A stretch of 64,000 bases of DNA from Cerrena zonata (lineage: Eukaryota; Basidiomycota; Agaricomycetes; Polyporales; Cerrenaceae), in contig JASBNA010000077.1 in assembly GCA_038087015.1 (NCBI GenBank), positions 124,001 to 188,000 of the forward strand. Direction: 5' to 3'. Made by a program: the position numbers and the translations under genes. Each line of letters starts with the position of its first letter. Position 1 is the stretch's first letter. A model generated the notes under the pieces. The model made no database searches and had not been told where the DNA came from. It saw nothing but the letters and a program-made list of their open reading frames with translations. Shown piece by piece: positions 34,534 through 46,224 of this stretch.

Positions 34534-36060
34534 CTAGGACAGATTGAGAGAATTGCATAGTACTGAGGGGCCATAGTTCGAAGGTGTTCGAATCCAATGC
34601 AACATTCGAAGAGTTGGCAGCCTTCCGTAAATTGAGCTATGACAAGTATTGAGTATATTTAGGCCTAACCAACCAACGATGAGACGACTCACGACCAGCC
34701 TACAACAAAGGATTGACTGGATGGCCAGTGTAAGGCTATCGTATTCCATCAGAACAATGAATTAACGACCTAAATCAATAAGAGGAGAGTCGCGTGCAGA
34801 GACATACGGAGGGACAGTTGAAAAGAGACTTGTCTGTATTTAAATTATTGCGTCAACATCGTAGTTTCAATGTATGATGTAAACAACGTACTCTGCCTAG
34901 TGCCCACATCAAGATGTTGATCAACCCCAGGCAGGCAACCCCACCATAGTATACAAACGAGTCGCGCAGTAGAACATACATAAGGCCGGTTCCTGCTTGT
35001 CTTCCTACATGCACCGTCTTCAAAACACAAAGAAAGAAGAGCACTGTCTCACAAAGAAGCGTTGGAAGAAGCGATAAGTACGCAAACGACGGAATATCGT
35101 CGAAGAAACATTGTCCGACATTAACATCTTTCTCAAGCCGTCAGAACGTCGTTCGAAATAGGATGAGAGGAGAAGACTCACACTGGATCCTCGTGCCGAT
35201 GAGAGAAAAGAGGGTCATCTGTACAGTCATACAACTCGCAAAGAAAGATAGCAGGACGATCAAAATCCACTTCCGACAACTATACAGGACGTAAATGCGG
35301 AAGATGAGAATCGCTGAGAGGGACGGTCAGTTGGAATGCAGCAGAAAACAAGAGATCATACCTCCTATGGCGATATTCATCGGCACCGTGCATGCGAAAG
35401 CAAACCAAAAGTACACAAAGGAACATCTGGCGATCTGCTTCAGCGAGGTCGCACCGGTATCATAAATATTACATATTTACGTCTGCTTGTACATGCAATC
35501 CGTGAGTTGCTTTGATGCGAAAGAACTGCAGTTCGACGTACTGTCTTGGTTGTATGAGCGATTACACCTATCGAGCAATGAAGGTGAGCGGGTATTATTA
35601 GACATATGGAGAAATTCGTGTACCTATAGACAATAAGTATACAATACTATTCAAATCGTAAACTTCTAGATCAGAGTCTGAAACATATGGACTGACAGAA
35701 TATTGATCGGTCTGTTAAGGATCAGTCAAAGTTCGGTGTTGGGCATCAGTCTCACGTACATCCAATAGCGACACTATAACACAGGTTGAGTATGGACTGA
35801 CACGTGTTGAGAGGCTGTACTCACTATTACAAATGGTACATGCGTCCACGTCAATGAGCCCCTCCACATGAATCGATGCTGCTTTTTCGTTAGCATTTAT
35901 CTGACGCAGAGTGTGTATAAGGATATACCTCGAGGTCAAAAGTTAAGACTACAAATTGTGGTGCTCAGTAATGTAGTTTCGTTGACACAGATAGTAGATC
36001 TCCGCACCCGTCTCATAGAAGATCAAGGCTAGACTTGCAGCTAGAAATCAAGCTGGTGAG
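34534..36060 (-). CDS. Probable polytopic membrane protein, DUF6533-like, possibly decayed
   Basis: Minus-strand segments resemble the Agaricomycete integral membrane family with an N-terminal DUF6533 motif. A possible start of the family motif is ASLALIFYETGAEIYYLCQ (about 36020). Then come VYFWFAFACTVPMNIAIG, ILIFRIYVLYSCRKWIL (about 35300), CFFDDIPSFAYLSLLPTLL and YVLLRDSFVYYGGVACLG (about 34950), and a terminal SLTLAIQSILCCRLV (about 34720). These hydrophobic blocks are separated by plausible short introns. I could not build a continuous model with a start codon, so it may be a pseudogene or just hard to splice by eye. Function unknown. Confidence 0.5.
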
Positions 36061-37757
36061 AACGAAGCTTTGGGTAACAGAACATTTGAGTGCCATACTC
36101 CATAGGCTCTTTGTGAGACGAGAATCCTGTAGTAAACCGAAGATCGTCGACTGTAAATCAAGAGCAACGATGGGCGTTGTAGATAGGGCCATAGACGAGC
36201 GGCAGATTATCGGACGGGTATATCTTGCATTGTGCGCAGTGATCCAATTCGGTCCGTCGACACTCATCCAAAGGCGACCGATTTCCACAGGCCGATGCGC
36301 TTCTGCCTTCTATAGAATGTTAGGGGTGTGAACGACTGTAAGGGTTATGGGAACCTGGCGTGCGTGGCATCCCTTAGCACATGCTGGATTAGCTGGGAAG
36401 AATAATCGAATATTTTCCGAGTATGTAGTTTGAACCTAATATATGCAGCCAATGCATAATTTAAGCTGGAGCTGAAATTATAGGTTGGGTATCGAGTACG
36501 AACCACAAGGATGTACAATCATACGGAACGAGTGCATATAGTCAATCGACTGCATCTTACTTGTAATATGCTGATTTATGAGCCTATATATGGTGTTTTG
36601 GTGGTAACTTGAAGCGAAGCGATTAGTATGTAGATCACTGGGACACGAAGCTCGCTGGCATTGGCGGAATCTTTGACGTCGGAGTATTTCAAGACATGTG
36701 ATTGAATAGGGAACACACCCTGATAAGCAGGAACATTCGGATCTACAGAGTTCTCGATGGGGTATACTTGATAACGTTCATGACCGTGACTAGGAGGAGA
36801 GGACATTCCGAGTCGTAGAATATTTTGAAGCGGAGTTGTTCGGTTGCATGTTAGGTAACGCCCGTCATTTGGTCTTCCAGTGACCGTTATGCCTCGTCCC
36901 TGGTTTCTTCGATGATAACATTCATTTACAATATAGATATCGATATCTATGCTAGTGACGAATCAAACATTTCTTGCATTGAAACTATGTCAAGAACTCC
37001 CGCGACTTGGAACGTCACCTCGCGAAACGGTGTACTCTACTCACCAGGAGTCCGTCCAAGGACAAGAAATTTGATGCAATTGCGGCATACACAGCGTACT
37101 GCTTGGTGAGATATTGCATCGGAATGCCGAGAATATCGGTAAATATGTTTGTCTACTGTACAAATGACATGTATCTGACGAAAGCCCGTGGGCGACATTC
37201 TCATAGTTCATACCCACGTAAAGCCCATCGGTTTACAAAGCCACGTAACGAAATGCGTGCTTTGCGGTAATTGACACAATATCAGGCTGTCTTTTGCAGT
37301 GGTCGGAAGTAACGATCCTGTTTTCTCACCAGTGGTCATGTGTTGGTACGTTCTGTTCTTCTCGGAATGTATAGAGGTTCTTTACTCCTCTCATCCCCGT
37401 TCTCCAAAGTACCGCTTGCTTCTCACATGGTCTTAACATTGGTCCGTGACAATCCCTACAAGGTAGGTGTAATACATCCTTACACCCACACCAAGGATAG
37501 TCGCATTGACTGTCACTCTACACGTAGCTTTGCTCCATTAGTAGATCCAACGATTCGATGGAGAATTCGAGATGTTCAGTTCCTATCATATCGCCAGGCC
37601 CTGGTGTAATAGGGGTGACGTTTGTATTACTGTTGCAATGTTTACCGATGTACCGTGGAACTTATACTTGTAATGGGCTAGTATTCATCCGATTTAAGCA
37701 GATACAAAAGGCACGTATCGGAATGAAGGGCGATCTGTATTCTTACAATCGCCTTCC
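36061..37757. other. Intergenic region
   Basis: About 1.7 kb without a supportable gene. A minus-strand ORF near 36576-36806 and plus-strand ORFs near 37000-37600 show no recognisable family. It includes the P450 promoter at its right end. Confidence 0.5.
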
Positions 37758-40072
37758 ATGCTTCGCCTTCTCTTGTCAGTTTTTGCCGGTGGATTGGGCT
37801 GGCTCTTATGGCTTGCTGTTCGCAACTTCGTGACTTGCTCTCCGTTGGATAAAATTCCTGGGCCACAACCCGTGTCCTGGATTAAGGGTACGTGGCGGTA
37901 TTCTTGCTGTAGGAGCTCTACTCAAATGATTTCATCCAGGCAACTTGAGCCAGGTGTTCGATCGACATTCATGGGAGTTCCTGGATGATCTTGGGACCAG
38001 ATACAACAAGGTGGTCAGGCTCACCGGACTATTTGGAGTAAGATATTGCTCCGAGATATCTTAATTGAGTATATACTCATTCTCCCATATACAGCATAGG
38101 ATGCTGTATGTTTTCGATCCAAAAGCCCTACATCAGGTGATCATCAAGGAGGCGGACATCTATGACTTGCCAGAATGGTCAACAGAGTAAGGTGGCGTTA
38201 TTACTATCTAGACACTTGACTGAGTCTTCTCACAGTACAGTGAAAATGACTATGGGCCCAGGTTTGCTTGGCGTCCATGGTAAGTTACGGTTCCAACTAA
38301 CCTAGAAGTCGATTTAACAAGTGGAATAGGTAATCATCATAGACGTCAACGCAAGATGCTTAATCCGGTTTTTTCGATCAAACACATGCGCTCGATGACA
38401 CCTTTATTCTATGATGTAGCTCACAGGGTGAGAGGCTCCGCTCATGATAATACACATAACTAATATCAAGTAAAACAGCTCCGTTCAGGTCTTACCGCGG
38501 AAGTGGGTGACTCTGCTACTACCGTAGATATCCTTGGCTGGTTTGGTCGTACTGCTCTTGAACTTATAGGTCAGGGTGGATTGGGATATTCGTTAGACAA
38601 TTTGGCTACACCCACCCCCAACGATTATGGCGAAGCTCTGAAGAAGTTCCTGCAAGTTGTTCCTTCTTCATTCTACGGTAACCCATCAAATCTCACATTT
38701 GACACAGGCCATTTCTGTCTGAGAATGGCCAACTTCAACCATTGTTGAAGTACCTCAAGTACATCGGCCCTTCTTCGTTTCGTGCTGCGATGATTGATTG
38801 GCTGCCAGTTCCGGAACTACAACGATTGAAGAACGTGGTTCTGAAGATGGATTCTGAAGCTAAGAACATCTACACGGACAAGAAGACATCCCTTCAAGTA
38901 GGTGAAGAAAGTGTCCTCCGACAGGTCGGAGAGGGAAAGGATATTATGAGCATACTGTGTGAGTCAGTTGATGATTCATGTGTTCCGCGCCTTCGTTTAT
39001 ACCTCTTATTTCAGTACGTGCAAATGGGGCAGCATCCGAAGAGGACCGTTTATCTGAAGATGAAGTGATTGGTCAAATGTCGTAAGTCTCATCACCTCTG
39101 GACTGTAGTGTATCCTGACGTGTGTCCGTAGACTTCTAGTTATGGCGGGGACAGACACGACATCCAATTCACTGACCCAGATCATGCAGCTCTTGGCGGA
39201 GAAACCGGACATTCAAGATAAATTACGTACAGAGATCAAGAAGGCACAGGAAGAGCACGGCGAAGACATTCCTTACGATACGTTGGTTAGCCTTCCATAC
39301 CTGGACTCCATCTGTCGTGAGACCCTGCGCCTGTAAGTTCTATGGACGATCGATCTCACTCAACCTTCCTAATCGCAAACTTAGATTCCCGCCGGTCAGC
39401 TACCTCTTCCGAGAGTAAGTGCTTACTCTCTCAATTGAATACATCTTAATTATGAGATTCATTCAGGGCCCAGAAGGATATTGTGATGCCTCTATCAGAA
39501 CCGATTCACTGTGTAGACGGAACTACCATGAGCGAGATACCGGTCCCGGCTGGAACTACTGTCATCGTCGCCATTCGACCGTCAAACCTCAACAAAGAAC
39601 TATGGGGAGATGATGTCCTGGAATTTAAACCTGAGCGCTGGTTATCGCCTTTGCCGTCTGTTGTGACCGAAGCACGAATTCCTGGGGTATACTCAAACTT
39701 GTGAGTCTTATTCACGACGCACCGATGTCATTTTTTAATCGTTTTCAGGATGACATTCAATGGTGGAGGACGTGCTTGCATGTACGTAAATCTTGTTTTC
39801 TGCTGTGCGTCATCGTAGCTGACACTTTGAATCAGTGGCTTCAAGTTTTCCCAGTTGGAAATGAGTGAGTAACACTGTCATTTTTCTACAACTAAATTCT
39901 TATTATTTAAACAGAGGTTGTTCTTGCAATTCTGGTCTCTTCGTTCAAAGTTTCATTGGCAAAGAACGCTAAGGATGTCGTTTGGAACGTTGCCGGCGTT
40001 CGGTATCCCACCGTTGGCAAGAATAGCCTTCAACCTGCTTTCCCGTTGACAGTAGAACGTATCAAGGTTTGA
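37758..40072 (+). CDS. Cytochrome P450 monooxygenase, microsomal type
   Basis: Haem-thiolate oxygenase anchored in the ER by an N-terminal helix (LLLSVFAGGLGWLLWLAV), followed by the proline hinge IPGPQP. About 12 exons, starting 37758-37887 and 37940 onward, with introns near 50 bp. Hallmarks: NPVFSIKHM, I-helix MAGTDTTSN with the oxygen-activating Thr, ExxR in ICRETLRL, the FKPERWL region, and the haem loop FNGGGRACIGFKFSQ with its Cys ligand. The C-terminus ends ...LTVERIKV then TGA at 40070-40072. All exon joins that I checked keep frame, including the awkward one before LLKYLKYIG (38710). Length near 540 residues is normal. No neighbouring biosynthetic genes suggest a cluster; substrate unknown. 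Confidence 0.9.
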
Positions 40073-40801
40073 TCACCTACCCGAACAGTGAATTCTCTCA
40101 AACAAAATTATGCTATTTTTTCCTTGATGTACTTTTATGTGCCACGGTGTAACGCTTTTCTCTCTTCCTATATGCTCACTCCCGTGTACGTCTCACGGCT
40201 TGCTTAAGAATTTTGTCTTCGCTGTTACCACTATTTTCAATCAAAGCGATTTACTTATTGAACCTGTACGAGAACAGATGTACCTCCAATTCATGACATA
40301 CATCTATACTTCTTCCATTATAATATGTCCTCCCGAGTGCCGGTACAAAGAGGTGCATCATTGTGAGTAGGACTTGCCTAAGTTGTTATGGATTTACACA
40401 TGTTAAACAACTAATTATATGGAAGATCTCGATCGTATCTTCATCAAACGGATATGAAGGTAATTTCGTTGGAAGGATTAACTGATCTAGATTTCTTTGT
40501 ACTCTTAAGCACCGAAGCGATTTCCCCTTCCCGCTACGTTTGCAAACCTTTAGAAAGCACCAGGACGACATGTCCATATACCTGGCAGTCAATCGTTGCT
40601 TCGTTTCCATACGCCATGTATGGCGTCTAAGGCAAGGGCCTTGGGGCCCTTGAACCTGTAAGGATTGGAACGGCCGCTACTTGGAGAGAATAATATAAGC
40701 ACATGGCCGGCCATGGAAGTATGGTTATATAGCTGAGCCCACTAGATTATGTAGTATCACAGAAAGCCAAATAAGCGAAAATATTGTTATGTGGTATAAT
40801 C
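40073..40801. other. Intergenic region
   Basis: No gene recognised. A GC-rich palindromic patch (AAGGCAAGGGCC / GGGGCCCTTG, 40629-40653) looks a little like the inverted start of the chromovirus LTR, over too short a length to call. Confidence 0.45.
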
Positions 40802-43194
40802 TCAAGGGTGTGATCCCCAATCCATGTAGACTACTACTCCACTCAGAACCACCATAAATGCATAGATTACACCTGTGACGGATCGTGTAGCAGTGCTTGT
40901 ATGGGAGAAGAACATAAACGAAACTGCGAGCAAAAATGTCAACATACTGTAGAGAGGAAAGAGATGAGTACGAAAACGATATAAATATGGGACAGAGTGT
41001 CACCTCCATATAAAGCACCCTATAGGAACGCTGAATGCGACTGCAAGATATTCTAGTCCTAAAGCGGACTGATGTCTCTTCAGATAGTTCTTGGTCTACG
41101 AAGTCTCAGAGTAGGTACATCGGTCGAACAACAAATCAACATACCTCTTCACCAGTATCGAAGAAGAAACCTTTCCTCCGTGCAATTGGACGATGTTGAC
41201 GGGCCAAAATTTGAAATATAACATATGTCGCCAAGCTGAAGGATGTTGAAATATATGACCCAATCTGAGCCACTGATCGGTCTGGTCCCGTCATATCGAT
41301 ACTTTGAATAGCGAGGAAGCCGACGTTGGCCGACAATAGTACTGTTGCCTGAGCTCGGTAGAATCATATAAGACCAAATTTACACTGTATCTCTATTAAA
41401 CCAACTCACTGGGGTAGTGGAGTTATCCCAATCCGTATTAAGAGACCGGATGAACTCGTTCCAGAGATGAATGTTGAGTCTATCATAGTTGTCATCGTCA
41501 ATCCAGATGTCTTCCAAGCAGCGAAGGTAGACATCTGGCATCCAAAATAGGAACGGTGATATAAGCCAAAACCACCAGGAGCGCGTCATGTTCTTTTCCT
41601 TCACTTTATCGCTACTTTCGAATCGTACAGTGGGGTGGCCGTGGAAGTTGATAAACTTGCCCATACCTCAAAGGGGAGGTTAGTTAATCATGGAGGAAAA
41701 GTTCAGCGGAGGCTTACTGATAACTACTAGGTTGTATGCTTCCGAATTTTATCAGATCATTAATATATAGGGGAAGAGGTAGAAATATAATAAGAATCTA
41801 CATACCAATAAGAAATGTCCAGTGATCATCTCTTGCTTTTGCATCATCTATAAATGCAGGACGTTCAGTTGGTGGATACTTTAGGCATCTTACAAGCCTA
41901 CCCTTTGATGGTATTTTACTCAATATTCGGAACAGCTCTTGGATATGTTCTTCCCTGTATGAAACGGTTGACTTTTCCGATGTCATCAAGTCTGTTGAAA
42001 TGTTATTAGCTGTTTTGGAAATGCATGAAAAAGACGGACCATTCCATCTGAAGGATAGCATTGCCATTAGATCATTGACAATGCACTTTGGGATGGTACG
42101 ATCTTTCGGAAACATCGCAACATGCGTCCTAGGAGTTGCTGATTGAGCCTCGAACCTCCCGTAATACACCTGACTACATCGATCGTTAGCGTACGTACTG
42201 ACCTAACGATGTGATGAAAACGAACCTTGTAATCGATCTGACTCACCAGAATTGGCACTCCATTGCGTGTTCTATTCATCTCATTGATAAATATACAACA
42301 CCGCAGATTTCCAGACTTACTCAAATCACCAAGTTCTGAAACTACTCTGTACTTTACCGTCAAATACTCAGGGCCCACTTCCTCGGCCCACATAACTGCA
42401 TGGTTTTCATACGAAACGAGATAATAGTAACATATATCTTGTTCTGCGCCTTCACGGACGGTACTTCCTCTTGTCCAAATTCGCCTTCTGGTTTTCTCTC
42501 GCTTCTCTTGCTCCTTTAGGTGCAAGACATATTCAAGGTTGCCGGGAACAGAGCCTTCGGGTAATGCATTGTACTTTTGTTGGATCGAATCAAATGCCTG
42601 GTTGATCTTAAGAAGCTTGGTGAGATCTCGAATGTCAGTGTGCGTCAGTATGCGCTAGAAATACATGGTTGTTAGCCGATGTTTGGAAAAGATGGGTATG
42701 CCGAACCTTGCGGAGGTTTCGAAAATATAGCTTCCCGTCTGGGTTCTCACATGCCTCCCATTCTTCGGGTGCATCACTTGACACCAGCTGAGTATATTTG
42801 AAGTCTCGACAAGGACTAGTTACTCACTGAGATACATTCATCATCATGGCTGGAATGCGTGGTATTTTCTTCTGTTGGACCCCGTACTCACTTTCATACC
42901 TATGTCAATACAATTGATATATTGCACGGTGAAAATAAACATGCGTACAATATTTTTCGCTCGTATCTCCAATCGGCTACATCCCATGGGGCGACGGGGA
43001 CAGCTTTGATTTGTCTATTTCTCATCCATATAATATTGTTGTGAATTTCCGAGACCGGAGCCACAGGTGTTGAGTTAAAGCTGCTTCGATGATCTTGAAC
43101 AGGATGTGAACTGCCCTGAAGATCCACAACCGTATCGTTCGTGGATGTCCGATGTGTTTCGCTGAGAGAGGGCCGCGAGGGATATGAAGAAGGC
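40802..43194 (-). CDS. WW-like domain protein with C-terminal membrane helices, basidiomycete family
   Basis: The ATG at 43194 opens MPSSYPSRPSLSETHRTST. A disordered N-terminus is followed by a WW-like module (PEEWEACENPDGKLYFRN, about 42740), a charged helix (HLKEQEKREKTRRR) and a second aromatic module (DICYYYLVSYENHAVMWAEEV). A middle region (41800-42170) follows. C-terminal hydrophobic segments are SWWFWLISPFLFWMPDVYL, TVLLSANVGFLAIQSID, then two or three more helices ending VYMDWGSHP and TGA at 40802. The same order, modified WW modules then three or four membrane helices, is known to me from uncharacterised Agaricomycete proteins. Roughly ten introns. Function unknown. Confidence 0.65.
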
Positions 43195-43896
43195 ATGACC
43201 TTCGAGAGGATGCGGAAGTGGATACGAGTACAGCTGTTGTATCCATCCTTATATATAGGATTAGTATCAACTCATCGCAGTCTTTAGAGGTGGATTACGG
43301 CTTTTCCTACGGAGTACGAAGTCTCCTCAGCACATAGGTAAGGGTAAGAATGCGAGACTCACGTTGTAAACGGCATTTCGGCCGAGTTCAGACATATCAT
43401 GTCAGTCAAAGAACGGGAACGCCGTCACAAAGCGGCCGCGTTGCTTCTCTCAACGTGAGGGCGGCGTGAGTCGAAAGAAGGTTCATAATGAATGGAACTC
43501 ACCATATGTAACCAGCAGGCACAGAACCTATAGCCTTGCGGAGTCCGGATGTATGGATAACTTAACTTAACAAAGTAGCACGTTAGAAGTCGGAGGAAAG
43601 ATTGGAGGATCCGGCGAGCCTGAACTTGTGACCGAAATCATCCAGCATGCCAGTGAACCGTACATTGTTTGTGCACTTTCTGTGTATACATTAACTCTGA
43701 GTTGAAGGAGGTGTATAGAGTTCATAATGCTCATCTTCAGAATGTAAGCAACGTCAGAATGAAAGTCAAGGTCATTGAATGCATGCGTGTTATTTACGCC
43801 TATTTACGCGTTATTTGTTGAGCGCTTCGTGCTGCAACTACTGTAGCCCGTTGCCAGTGGCACCATCAGTATCACTGCCTGTAGGCCGTCAATACT
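43195..43896. other. Intergenic region, divergent promoters
   Basis: About 700 bp between the divergently transcribed WW-like gene and the first DUF7918 gene. No conserved element was recognised. Confidence 0.5.
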
Positions 43897-45046
43897 ATGA
43901 AGTTCGAACAATATGAAGTCCAAATACTCTCGGACGGGATCCCCATACCAGAGTACCAAATAGAATCTGATCCGGAGTCGAAGACTACAGCCTGTTTCAT
44001 CCCAAGTTGTTCAGGCAAGGTGAGAGCTAGGACTGATGAGACCAACACTCCGAGGACTAACTATCTATCATTCCGATCAGATATTCGAAATTCATTGGAC
44101 GTCTTCTCTTCCCGATCATACCAGTGTTCGTACAACGATTGACGGTCGCCTGATGGGAGGAGGAACACACACCAAACCTCTCAATAAGAAATTCAAGAAG
44201 GGATTCCGATACAAACCAGATCAAATATTGCCCTTTGCATTCTCCGACCTGGTCTTGCGAGGTGCGTTCATTATCTGACTGCAATAAGCCAAGCTCATTG
44301 AGCAATATAGATGACGACACTCTTGAGATTTCGGATGCTTCAATTCTTGAGAACCTAGGAACGATTCAAGTATCGGTCAAGCGTGTATCCTATCACGGAC
44401 ACCGCCCACGCACGGGGACCCGAAAGGTTCCGAACAGTATAGGCTCTATTCATGAGAAAAGCAAGAAATTGGGTGGACATTGTGTCTCGTAAGCTGATTT
44501 CCATATAGTACGCCCATTGTGTTTCGAGATGCTCATATAGGACTAAAGCTTTGGGAAAGCTGTCAAAAATAAACATACGCTCATATCAATTTGTACGCCC
44601 TACCCTGGGGAACCTTGTTGGGCGACTTTCATTTTTAAATACAGACCCAAAGGTAAGGGCGGTATCATATCTGGTCATTATGTACATGACAACATTTCTA
44701 CCGTTTCTCTAGATTTATTACAAGCACAAGGTATTATCGATCTTCCCCTCGCTACTGAGGTCCGGTCATCTCTCTCTGAGACAGGACGACCTACGCTCAA
44801 ACGGTCTAGAAGCGCAAGTGCAGAAGTCCAAGGTTCATCAGGTCAACCCCTCGTAAGCGTTTCCGTCACTATTATCTTCGTATGTTAACCCTTGTGCAGT
44901 CTGGAAGTCATCGGACGAAAAGGCCCAAGGCCGAACCACAAGACCATGACGACGTCATTGACCTTACGATGGTAGCAGAAGAACCACCCATGTTACTGGA
45001 TCCTACTCTCCGAGGATCGATTATCGATTTGACCCTGGACGATTAA
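43897..45046 (+). CDS. DUF7918 family protein, copy 1
   Basis: Basidiomycete family of unknown function. The start MKFEQYEVQILSDGIPI, the segment FEIHWTSSLPDHTS...IDGRLMGGG, the block LPFAFSDLVL, the acidic linker and LENLGTIQVSVKRVSYHG are typical, as is IHEKSKKLGGHCVS. Exon 1 runs 43897-44019 (donor GTGAGA), exon 2 resumes at 44081. Short introns follow at about 44261-44308 and later. The C-terminus has two DLT repeats (DVIDLTM and IIDLTLDD) before TAA at 45044-45046. These resemble SUMO-interacting motifs (hydrophobic V/I-I-D-L followed by acidic residues), which is inference. A paralogue lies inverted at 56193-57351. Confidence 0.75.
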
Positions 45047-45986
45047 CGACAGGATACTATCGTACACTTTCGAGTTTCTATCCATTATTTCTTAAGTATT
45101 GTCGTATATCTATTTCTAGCCTAATAGGGCATGCGTTTATACCAATTACGTTTACGATACGTTAGTTTATAGAGTACACTCTTCAGATAAATCGACGCAG
45201 CTTGAGTTGTGGTGCTAGCATACATAAATTCGTGATTGGGCCCAGTTGAGAACCACCCAGGTTCGCATCTGCTTTTGTAAGATGTTTATACAATATGGTC
45301 CAACACAGATAGACCGAAGTAAGATTGCTCAACGTGAATCAATTTCTCTGAGCATTTCCCGGTCAGAGCCTTTAAACACCTAGATTTCAACACGAAGCCC
45401 GCACTGGTTTATAAGCCTGAGCAAACGACACGTCATGTTTGCTATATTATTCCTCACCAATCCTCTAGTGAGATAGCACCCGCCTTCAACTCCAAGCATG
45501 TAGAGGATGACTTTCTATATAGTAAACTACGGGATCTGTGTACATCTTCCTTGTGTCATTATAAACTCGACAGTGTTAGCGTCACTTCCTTTCTAGCGCA
45601 AAGACAACAGCATTGGTGACTGCCAAAATTCTTCAAAGCTGTTGGAATCGTGTTGGCTGAAACTTGAAATACGTGCTGTTAGAAAATAGGATTGAATTTG
45701 CCAATGAAGAGTACACAAGAATGTACTTCCTACCACATTGTGTGTAGTGTGTGTCATAGTATTTCCAGTCCTTATCGACTTAATCATGTCAGTTCGGTGA
45801 TGACGTGATGTTGGACAGCTGTCACGGAACCGTGCTCAGTGAACACGAGGGTGGTGGGAGGTGGGAGGAAAGACGGTCAAAGAATGGAACTCGGAGTCGA
45901 GATTCAGTAGTCCGTGAGGTATACATGAGGGCGGAATCAATACTGTAACATTGGCTTTCTGGGAAGCTAGTAAGTAATGAAAAGGG
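45047..45986. other. Intergenic region left of the 6-kb element
   Basis: No gene recognised. The last bases before the element contain the left target duplication GACGGCTGA (45987-45995). Confidence 0.5.
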
Positions 45987-45995
45987 GACGGCTGA

Positions 45996-46224
45996 CAGGC
46001 TCCTTACCACCCCACTTCGCGTCGTCGTTCAACTATGTCTCAGTTCGAATATAAAGATACATACACATATAGCTGAGATTGAAATTGAAGGCCCGATTGA
46101 TGTACTCACCTAAGATTGAAGCGCCGATGATTTAATATTAAATCTCAGTAACCTTATTGCGTTGAAGACGACGCGAAGCGGGCTGGCACAAAACGTCCAG
46201 CGCTCGATTAGCTAATATGCTCGC
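45996..46224 (+). repeat. Left terminal inverted repeat
   Basis: It pairs with 51758-52000. It contains two oppositely oriented copies of a motif (CTTCGCGTCGTCGTTCAAC from 46015 and GTTGAAGACGACGCGAAG at 46161-46178), so each terminus is itself a small nested inverted repeat, a plausible recognition site. The inner edge includes AATATGCTCGC, which supplies the start codon of the DUF6589 ORF. Confidence 0.85.

Noticed and set aside
37000..37609. Overlapping plus-strand ORFs upstream of the P450
   Set aside because: No family resemblance, irregular composition and no splice connection to the P450 start.
40629..40653. Solo LTR remnant related to the chromovirus LTR
   Set aside because: The match is about 25 bp and built around a GC-rich palindrome; flanks show no LTR structure.
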